Shown one piece after another: positions 50,132-56,173 of a stretch of DNA of 64,000 bases. Numbering within the stretch: the stretch's first letter is position 1; each line of letters begins with the position of its first letter. The notes below the pieces were generated by a model. The model worked only from the letters and a program-made list of their open reading frames with translations, made no database searches and was not told the origin of the DNA. Source of the stretch: Fibrobacter sp. (lineage in GTDB: Bacteria > Fibrobacterota > Fibrobacteria > Fibrobacterales > Fibrobacteraceae); NCBI GenBank assembly GCA_024399065.1, contig JAKSIB010000005.1, positions 100,363-164,362 on the forward strand. The letters run 5' to 3'. A program made the translations under genes and the position numbers.

Positions 50132-51412
50132 ATGGAACCGATAAGAAGTGAAGATACAAAGGCCAAGATACGGGCAAGTATGTCCGCAACGAAGGCAAAA
50201 CGGAAGACACAGGTCTGCCGTGTATTTGAACTCAAGGTATCCGTAAGGCACAATCCAAAGGAAGTGTTCCAGAAACTATCCAACTGCTTTAAGGAAGCAA
50301 AGTGGGTAATCAACGATATGCTGTCCAAGTCACAGGACAGTAGTATGTTTGATTATAAGTATACCGAGCATAAGGAAGTGAGCCACTTTGATAAGGGCAG
50401 GAATGAGGTTGTATCAACCATTACCTTGCCATCCGTGTTTCATAGAGCAACTGTTGCCCAGAAACTTACGGATATTTACAATCTTGCCAAGGCAAGGCAG
50501 GCTGGTAGAAAGATAGGTGCATTGAAGTATAAGAGACAAGTTAATTGTATTCCTATCATAACTGGCTTCACGAAGATTATAGATGGATGCAGGATAACCA
50601 TCCCCGGATTTCGTAAGTTGCGAGTTCATGGGATTAACCAACTGCATCAATTTGAAGAGTTTGAGATAGCGGATGCCAAGCTAATCCGTAAGGCATCTGG
50701 CTACTATGTTAAGATTAGCGTAATGCTGCCGAAGTCATCAAGGAACCCTACCAACCGAGAGGTCGGTCTTGATTTCGGTATAAAGGATTCCATAACGACA
50801 TCGTTCGGTGACAAGTACAACTGCAATGTGCAAGAATCGGAGTACCTGAAGTTCCTGAGCAAAAAGCTGAATAGGAACAAGAAGCAGAAGGACTCCAAGC
50901 GTAGGTGGAGGTGTAGGTGTCAACTGGCTAGGGAATATGAACACTTGGCTAATGTCCGTAAGGATATCGCCAACAAGATATACCATAGGCTAGTAACCGA
51001 TTATGATGTTATCTACTTTCAAGACGAGCAGATTAATAACTGGCAGAAGGGATGGTTTGGCAAACAAGTCCAGTCCTCTTGCCTTGGATCACTGAAACAA
51101 CGACTTGTTGCTCTGGAAGCAAGCGGTCGCAGTTTCAAGATATCAAAGTGGGAACCAACTACCAAGCTGTGCCCTAACTGTGGGTGTATCAATCCTATTG
51201 GTCTGGGCACACGAACCTACAAGTGTGATTGTGGGTATATACTTGATAGGGATACACACTCTGCCCGTGTAGTCTTGATGATTGGCTCATCTAAAAGAGC
51301 CGAGTGCTTGGAACAAGCCTCCGCTGAGGTAGCCACCTCTATGCCTATTAGCACTGCTAATATAGCACAAGTGGCTCCGTTGAAGCGAAAACTAGAAGCT
51401 CACACCCTTTAG
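50132..51412 (+). CDS. tnpB: TnpB RNA-guided endonuclease (third copy)
   Basis: 426 residues. RuvC residues D214 (VGLDFGIKDS), E299 (IYFQDEQINNW) and D374 (LDRDTHSARV) are present, with the zinc ribbon CPNC...CDC between the last two, so it looks active. Basic N-terminus and a Lys/Arg-rich helix near 245-262. It is not closely similar to the other two proteins by eye. Its stop codon TAG lies in the apex of the right-end hairpin, so coding sequence and guide-RNA scaffold overlap, as in other TnpB elements. Unlike the other two it has no pseudoknot leader. RBS weak. Confidence 0.92.
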   Translation: MEPIRSEDTKAKIRASMSATKAKRKTQVCRVFELKVSVRHNPKEVFQKLSNCFKEAKWVINDMLSKSQDSSMFDYKYTEHKEVSHFDKGRNEVVSTITLPSVFHRATVAQKLTDIYNLAKARQAGRKIGALKYKRQVNCIPIITGFTKIIDGCRITIPGFRKLRVHGINQLHQFEEFEIADAKLIRKASGYYVKISVMLPKSSRNPTNREVGLDFGIKDSITTSFGDKYNCNVQESEYLKFLSKKLNRNKKQKDSKRRWRCRCQLAREYEHLANVRKDIANKIYHRLVTDYDVIYFQDEQINNWQKGWFGKQVQSSCLGSLKQRLVALEASGRSFKISKWEPTTKLCPNCGCINPIGLGTRTYKCDCGYILDRDTHSARVVLMIGSSKRAECLEQASAEVATSMPISTANIAQVAPLKRKLEAHTL

Positions 51413-51420
51413 GGTGTGAG
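51399..51420 (+). repeat. RE hairpin of the tnpB-only element
   Basis: CTCACACCCT-TT-AGGGTGTGAG, perfect 10-bp stem; contains the tnpB stop codon. Confidence 0.85.
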
Positions 51421-51434
51421 TAGTTCACCGATTC

Positions 51435-51442
51435 CATAAACT
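51435..51442 (+). promoter_or_regulatory. Late-promoter-like CATAAACT
   Basis: One mismatch to the octamer, 7 nt outside the element's right end, 35 nt before ATG 51478; falls inside the expected TnpB guide sequence. Confidence 0.5.
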
Positions 51443-51477
51443 ATGGATGGGGGACGGCTTCATATGGAGTTATGAAT

Positions 51478-51642
51478 ATGACGCAAGAAGAATTCATGAA
51501 GGCTCAGGTTCATCAGATAGAAGTCGATAAGTGGTTGCAGGGTGAACGTCAGGGGTCTGATCCCGGTGACGCATTCGTAAAACAGTGGATTAAGGATAAT
51601 GCAGCCCAATTTAGGAAAGATCATCCTGTAGACAACGTATAA
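51478..51642 (+). CDS. Small protein (54 aa) after the third IS
   Basis: Start ATG 51478 lies 8 nt behind GGAG; ATG 51472 is in frame but too close (2 nt). Hydrophilic helical protein MTQEEFMKAQVHQIE..., ending HPVDNV. The TAA stop is embedded in the next late promoter. Accepted because of promoter, RBS and codon use. Function unknown. Confidence 0.6.
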   Translation: MTQEEFMKAQVHQIEVDKWLQGERQGSDPGDAFVKQWIKDNAAQFRKDHPVDNV

Positions 51643-51645
51643 ACT
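51638..51645 (+). promoter_or_regulatory. Late promoter TATAAACT
   Basis: TATAAACTGTTA, 22 nt before ATG 51668, containing the upstream stop codon TAA. Confidence 0.75.
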
Positions 51646-51667
51646 GTTATAAAACTACAGGTGAACT

Positions 51668-52180
51668 ATGAAAACCGGATACGAGATTTTTGCCGAAGGT
51701 GTTAAGGCTGTTTGCGATAGTGACGAGAAGGCGATGAAAGTGCTTTCGGTTTATGCTCCACGATTTGAGGCAGCTGATGGTAAGGGCCGTAATTATGAAA
51801 CGTTGAAGACCCTGTCGGTATGGTTACTCACTGAAGCAAATATCCTTAATATTTATCATTGGAATGTGGGTATTAGCAATAAGCATGAATTGCTGAATGA
51901 TGCGTATGAATTGTGCCGTGATACTGGCGATGCTATGGCTGAGGCTTATATTGCATTGACCGGTAATGATTGTACTCCGTCAGCTATTGAATTGCCGCAG
52001 GCATCTTCGTGGGCCCCGTCTGATGATGAAATTCTCGAAGTGCTGAAGAGTATTAACAAGCACATGAACTCTGCAGTCGAAAAGAACCCTAATTTCAGTG
52101 AGGGTGTGAAGAACATGTTTGCTGATTTTGATGAGGCTATGACATCGATTATCTATAAGTATAGTCGATTTGGCTCGTAA
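51668..52180 (+). CDS. Ferritin/Dps-like helical protein (170 aa)
   Basis: Residues 55-100 read ANILNIYHWNVGISNKHELLNDAYELCRDTGDAMAEAYIAL, a four-helix arrangement with the YHWN...H...D...E spacing of Dps/ferritin-like proteins and of small T4-like phage proteins with that fold. The metal ligands are only partly present, so storage or oxidase activity is uncertain. RBS CAGGTGA before ATG. It precedes the gp13-like neck gene in one late unit. Confidence 0.6.
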   Translation: MKTGYEIFAEGVKAVCDSDEKAMKVLSVYAPRFEAADGKGRNYETLKTLSVWLLTEANILNIYHWNVGISNKHELLNDAYELCRDTGDAMAEAYIALTGNDCTPSAIELPQASSWAPSDDEILEVLKSINKHMNSAVEKNPNFSEGVKNMFADFDEAMTSIIYKYSRFGS

Positions 52181-52190
52181 GAGGTAACCG

Positions 52191-52940
52191 ATGAAGATAA
52201 TTACAACTGATGACATGGTTGAATACTGTAAGTCCAGATTAGGATATCCTTGCACTGAAATCGAAATGGTGTGCGAGGAACGAAATGGTCTCGGGCATAT
52301 TCACATGGCTATTAACGATACGCTTGACTGGTTTTATCGAATCAATCAGGACGAGGCATCGTATATGGACGCCATGGTTATTAGGTTGCGTGCAGGTATA
52401 ATTCAATATCGTGTACCTGATGAGATTATGGAAGTTGTGGATATTTCGCCATCTTACGGTAATACGTTTTCACCGATGATGGCTTGGGATGTTGGCCCGG
52501 GTGAGTCTTTGATGGGTGTTGGCGGAGCCGGCTTAGGCGGGTTGGGACAGTTTGATCTGATTACCTATTCTGGCGCAATGCGATATCTTCAGGATGTTAA
52601 AAAACTGGTCGGGACCCAGTATAACATCAAGTTGCATCCTGTTGAACATACTTTGCGTGTTTATCCAACCCCGAAGTCGGATAGAGTCGCTATCGCTACC
52701 GTTTACGTGAAGTCGAAAAAGTATGAAGTATTTGCAAATCCATTGTTCCGAGATATGGTTGTTGCACGTACTAAGATGCAGCTCGGCGAAATTTTGTCCA
52801 AGGACGATATTACCCTTCCGGGTGGATCAAAGGTTAATGGTCAGGGTATCTATGATCGTGGCGCTAAGGACTGGGAAACTCTGTTCAAGTTGCTGCAGGA
52901 CCAGTCTGCCCAACCGTTCATGATGACCGATTTGTCGTAA
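52191..52940 (+). CDS. 13: Neck protein (gp13-like head completion)
   Basis: 249 residues (T4 gp13: 309). N-terminus VEYCKSRLGYPCTEIEMVCEERNGLGHIHMAINDTLDWFYRI has the 'RLG.P...IE...E.....I..A.....Y' layout of gp13-type neck proteins; a Gly-rich loop (GVGGAGLGGLGQFDL) and a C-terminal MVVARTKMQLGEIL helix region with YDRGAKDWETLFKLL fit too. gp13 with gp14 seals the packaged head and makes the tail-binding neck. The gp14-like gene lies 2.1 kb downstream on the other strand. Confidence 0.65.
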   Translation: MKIITTDDMVEYCKSRLGYPCTEIEMVCEERNGLGHIHMAINDTLDWFYRINQDEASYMDAMVIRLRAGIIQYRVPDEIMEVVDISPSYGNTFSPMMAWDVGPGESLMGVGGAGLGGLGQFDLITYSGAMRYLQDVKKLVGTQYNIKLHPVEHTLRVYPTPKSDRVAIATVYVKSKKYEVFANPLFRDMVVARTKMQLGEILSKDDITLPGGSKVNGQGIYDRGAKDWETLFKLLQDQSAQPFMMTDLS

Positions 52941-52973
52941 ATTTGACATCGAAATATTTATTTTATATAATTA

Positions 52974-52997
52974 CCCTGTACATTGCTACAGGGTTTT
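52974..52997 (+). terminator. Rho-independent terminator
   Basis: CCCTGTA-CATTGC-TACAGGG followed by five T. Confidence 0.85.
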
Positions 52998-53001
52998 TGA
53001 T

Positions 53002-53178
53002 ATGAGTAATAAAAGTAAAAAGAATGCTAAAACGTTCAATTTAGGGTTGATTGAATATGGTGTGTACGGCATTATTGCTATTTGTATGCTTATTAAATGT
53101 ATGCGCCGTGTTCGCAAAAAGTTTGCTATTCTGGAAGATGGCATAGGTTTAGATAAAGAAGTCAATAGTAAGGTGTAA
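53002..53178 (+). CDS. Small single-pass membrane protein (58 aa)
   Basis: ATG 53002 to TAA 53176-53178. One hydrophobic helix (YGVYGIIAICMLIKCM, residues 20-35) between a basic N-terminus (SNKSKKNAKTF) and a strongly basic RRVRKKF, then an acidic tail: topology with the C-terminus in the cytoplasm is likely by the positive-inside rule. It begins only 4 nt after the terminator hairpin, without a clear RBS or promoter, so it is either weakly expressed from read-through or coupled to the AAA+ gene 11 bp downstream. Partner or holin-like role is speculative. Confidence 0.55.
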   Translation: MSNKSKKNAKTFNLGLIEYGVYGIIAICMLIKCMRRVRKKFAILEDGIGLDKEVNSKV

Positions 53179-53189
53179 TTGGTGTCTGT

Positions 53190-55025
53190 ATGAGTAAGAA
53201 AAAAGAAAAAAAGGTCTCTGTTATCGGATCGATATTGACTGGACTAGGAAGACTTGGCGATTCTGACTCCAATGACGGCAGCACATTTGCTGATATGATA
53301 AAGCAGATTGATCGTCTGATCGATATGATGCCAAGTATCTTGCTTTCATCATCCATGATTGGTAAGGGTCGCCGTTTGGCAATGATTAAACATATTATTG
53401 CTAATTTTGGGGATGGTGTTGATATTGGACGAACTGGGATGCTTACGTGTTCAATCTTGAATTTATTTGCTCAGCATAGTAATAACAAAGTGCTGTCTCG
53501 TATTAGTGGGTTTGTTCAGAACTGCTTGGCTGTATATTCGATAGGCGACTCGTTTGATAAGCATATTAGTTTGCGTTGGAATCAGACCGATTCTATCTAT
53601 GTACATGCTGTACAGACAATTCCTAGCAGTCGCCTATTCTCTATGGATTACGTTCGAGGAATCGATTCTTTTTCGGATGGTGACTGCAGTCGTCGAAATA
53701 CATCTATTCCTATTTCGAGTATTTTTGCCTTGATTCGCTTCATGCACGATGAAAAACCCATTGAATGGTTCTCTACCGTCGACCAAAAAACTCATATTAT
53801 AACTCCGGTTGTAACTAATATTGAACGTATTGAGCGTTTTGTGAACCCACGCATTGATAATGATGATGATTCGTCTAGTAGCAGGATGATTACATTGCGT
53901 GCATATGTCAAGGAATCGTTCATGAAGACAATCGATAATGACGATGCATATGCTGTAGTCGTATTCAAGGTCGATGCTGATGTTGTGTATGTGACCATTG
54001 AAATGAATTCTATGGGTAAGCGAGAGAAGGATGCTGATGCAAATGCATTTATGATTTCATCGAATAATGTTGACTACCTTTGGGTTGCCAAGAAAAAGAA
54101 CGATGAAACTGAACATTTGTATGAAAATATGTCAGAGGTGTGGCATTCACTGAGTAACATGCTTTTTGCGAAGTATTTAGATACACAGCGTTGCATGTTT
54201 ACATTTGATTCGGATGAATATGACTTGGTGGAGCTTGAACGTCCACGAGCTGTTCCGGTTGAATATGTATCGGATCGAATCCCGCATATTATTGGTGCCA
54301 TTGATGTGATGTTCAAGAAATCATTGTCCCGTGGGTTTGCCCTCGTTGGCCATCCGGGTACTGGCAAGACCATTGGTGCACAGCAGATATCGAATCATTT
54401 CAATGATGTGTGCACATTCAAGGTTGATTTTAACGTAATCGATGACCCTGATTGTGTTGATATATTCATGACGTATGTGAAAGCCGTTAAGCGTTGCGTT
54501 ATAATCATCGATGATATGGATAATGCCAATTTGACTGATAAGAATTCGAATGTTGTCAAGTATCTGAGCTTCTTTGATAAGTTGAACATGGCTGCCAAGA
54601 ATGATCATGTATCGTATGTGTTCATTGCAACGATTAATGATCCATCAAAGGTTAATTCGACAATTATGCGTCGTAGTGGCCGAATCGATGAAATGATTGA
54701 AGTTGGCTATCCCAACAAGGATGTCATCAAATATTTGTTTGAATACAATGATCAGATTGTGAATCCTGATAATCGTACTGATTTTAAGTCGGATGAATTT
54801 GATGCTGTAATGACCGAAGCGGCTGACGCAAACGTAACCGCAGCTGATATTACAAATATCTTCTCTGATATTGTGATTTATAACGGGCATGCGGAACGTT
54901 ATACACCCGAAATGGTTCATGATGCGATTACTCGTGTGAAGACACGCAACCGAATGTCTACAAATAACTATTTGACCATCCAGCGTAATGACATGATGGA
55001 AGTTAGTGAACATTTTGACAGATAA
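53190..55025 (+). CDS. BCS1-like AAA+ ATPase (611 aa)
   Basis: The C-terminal 240 residues form an AAA+ module: Walker A GHPGTGKT at about residue 387, Walker B CVIIIDDMD near 436, sensor 1 FIATINDP near 473 and the arginine-finger box RRSGRIDEMIEVGYP near 490, typical of the BCS1/proteasomal-ATPase branch. The N-terminal 370 residues are unrecognised, with hydrophobic stretches but no firm transmembrane helix, and could recognise a substrate. BCS1 relatives remodel or translocate folded proteins. Its place among neck genes and after a small membrane protein is unusual; role in assembly or membrane remodelling is open. Confidence 0.8.
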   Translation: MSKKKEKKVSVIGSILTGLGRLGDSDSNDGSTFADMIKQIDRLIDMMPSILLSSSMIGKGRRLAMIKHIIANFGDGVDIGRTGMLTCSILNLFAQHSNNKVLSRISGFVQNCLAVYSIGDSFDKHISLRWNQTDSIYVHAVQTIPSSRLFSMDYVRGIDSFSDGDCSRRNTSIPISSIFALIRFMHDEKPIEWFSTVDQKTHIITPVVTNIERIERFVNPRIDNDDDSSSSRMITLRAYVKESFMKTIDNDDAYAVVVFKVDADVVYVTIEMNSMGKREKDADANAFMISSNNVDYLWVAKKKNDETEHLYENMSEVWHSLSNMLFAKYLDTQRCMFTFDSDEYDLVELERPRAVPVEYVSDRIPHIIGAIDVMFKKSLSRGFALVGHPGTGKTIGAQQISNHFNDVCTFKVDFNVIDDPDCVDIFMTYVKAVKRCVIIIDDMDNANLTDKNSNVVKYLSFFDKLNMAAKNDHVSYVFIATINDPSKVNSTIMRRSGRIDEMIEVGYPNKDVIKYLFEYNDQIVNPDNRTDFKSDEFDAVMTEAADANVTAADITNIFSDIVIYNGHAERYTPEMVHDAITRVKTRNRMSTNNYLTIQRNDMMEVSEHFDR

Positions 55026-55028
55026 ACG

Positions 55029-55056
55029 AAAGCCCCCTTAACGGGGGCTTTTTTTA
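55029..55056. terminator. Terminator between convergent genes
   Basis: AAAGCCCCC-TTAA-CGGGGGCT followed by T7 on the + strand; the minus-strand neck gene ends in its flank. Confidence 0.9.
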
Positions 55057-56073
55057 CCATTGTCCGAGTAGGTCACCGCATGCGTAGTATGATGGATCGT
55101 TAGTAATATCCTGTACGCATTTGTCGACCTCAGGCGGCCTGTATAGTACATCCTTTTTAAGTTCATCAATTGTCTTAGAGACATCAAATATATAGCCGGA
55201 ATCCAGCGGATTTGACGACGCATTCGGATCGGTTGGTGTATCGGAGTTGCCCAGCGAATTTCTACCAAGAAGATTGTTGATAAAGTTTTCTTGGTCGGCG
55301 TCGTTGAGGACGTCATCGCTGACTTGGGTTCCGTTGTCCAGAGCTGTGTCAAGATACAGCTTCCACCAATACTTGCGCCATTTGTACTCGAATTCGGGCA
55401 ATTCGTCGACAACGGAATCCACGTTGTACAGAACGTTATTGAATTCAAGTTTCATCTTATCGCCGGCCTTCGGGAAAATTTGGGACGCAGTATAACCGTA
55501 GTAACGGAATTCTTCATATCCACGCTGGTACCAGATAGGGTTATGTTCTTTAGGGTCGCATAAAGGTTTGATACCTGCTCTGCGGAGGCTTGCATAATTT
55601 GACTCTAGGAACAGTCCCATGTGTACGTAGATTTCTTGCTTTGTCGTGAACTGTATACCGAAACGGGAATAAAGTTCATTTTGCGGGTTGAAACCCATGT
55701 GTACGGGCAGATCAAAAACTCTATCTACAATTCGATTTGAGTCTTCCTTGAATAAAGGATTATTGGAAACATCGAATGTTGTCGTGTAATATTTATAGTA
55801 GGTGCCTTGTCTTAGGACGTTGGCTCTGGCCATGATATCGTACCTATTTTGGTCTTTGAATGCGTTATGGCGCCTGTAGTCAAAAACATGACCCATTGAT
55901 GTGGTATGCTGGAATTCGGGGTGGTTAATCTGCATCTTTTCAGATCGTTCAACATATCCACCCAAGCGATCGGTCCATAAAGCAGGGGATACATGTGCCA
56001 AAATGCTGAAATTTGGTACAACCACCGATGTGGCTCTGCAGTTTCCCGATAAGTGCAAAATGAATGATGGCAT
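55054..56073 (-). CDS. 14: Neck protein (gp14-like head completion)
   Basis: 339 residues (T4 gp14: 256). The order matches gp14-type neck proteins: an N-terminal RYDIMARANVLRQGTYYKYY block, NELYSRFGIQFTTKQEIYVHMGLF ('FSKFG...DEV.L...'), PKAGDKMKLEFNNVLYNVDSV ('P..GDLIYFP....FEI..V') and EYKWRKYWWKLYLDTALDNG. A longer C-terminal acidic tail follows. It completes the head for tail joining. Minus-strand late octamer at 56099-56106 and RBS AGGAT precede the ATG. It is the only minus-strand gene between gp13-like and gp6-like genes. Confidence 0.65.
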   Translation of the reverse strand: MPSFILHLSGNCRATSVVVPNFSILAHVSPALWTDRLGGYVERSEKMQINHPEFQHTTSMGHVFDYRRHNAFKDQNRYDIMARANVLRQGTYYKYYTTTFDVSNNPLFKEDSNRIVDRVFDLPVHMGFNPQNELYSRFGIQFTTKQEIYVHMGLFLESNYASLRRAGIKPLCDPKEHNPIWYQRGYEEFRYYGYTASQIFPKAGDKMKLEFNNVLYNVDSVVDELPEFEYKWRKYWWKLYLDTALDNGTQVSDDVLNDADQENFINNLLGRNSLGNSDTPTDPNASSNPLDSGYIFDVSKTIDELKKDVLYRPPEVDKCVQDITNDPSYYACGDLLGQW

Positions 56074-56098
56074 ATATTATCCTGCTTGTGTTAATGAT

Positions 56099-56106
56099 AG
56101 TTTATA
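56099..56106 (-). promoter_or_regulatory. Late promoter TATAAACT (minus)
   Basis: Exact octamer, 25 nt before ATG 56073; back-to-back with the + copy at 56139. Confidence 0.75.
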
Positions 56107-56138
56107 ATGTTTATGACGGCGTTCTTGGGTTAAGATAT

Positions 56139-56146
56139 TATAAACT
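56139..56146 (+). promoter_or_regulatory. Late promoter TATAAACT
   Basis: Exact octamer, 27 nt before ATG 56174; drives the baseplate-wedge genes. Confidence 0.75.
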
Positions 56147-56173
56147 ACCGAATGACTAATAGAGGAATGTCTG

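Larger units (their letters stand above)
49977..51428 (+). mobile_element. tnpB-only IS200/IS605-family element (1452 bp, IS1341-type)
   Basis: Left: target TGAC (49973-49976), guide CAAG (49993-49996) directly before hairpin ATGCCATCCC-TTTA-GGGTGGCAT (49997-50019). Right: guide GAAG (51395-51398) directly before hairpin 51399-51420 and end site TCAC (51425-51428). All four hairpins of this element and the 2519-4265 element share a CTTTAG apex. By the IS608 pairing rule (guide 1 with target 2, guide 2 with target 1, guide 4 with target 4), CAAG predicts TGAC and GAAG predicts TCAC, as observed. No tnpA, so it must be moved in trans. Confidence 0.8.
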
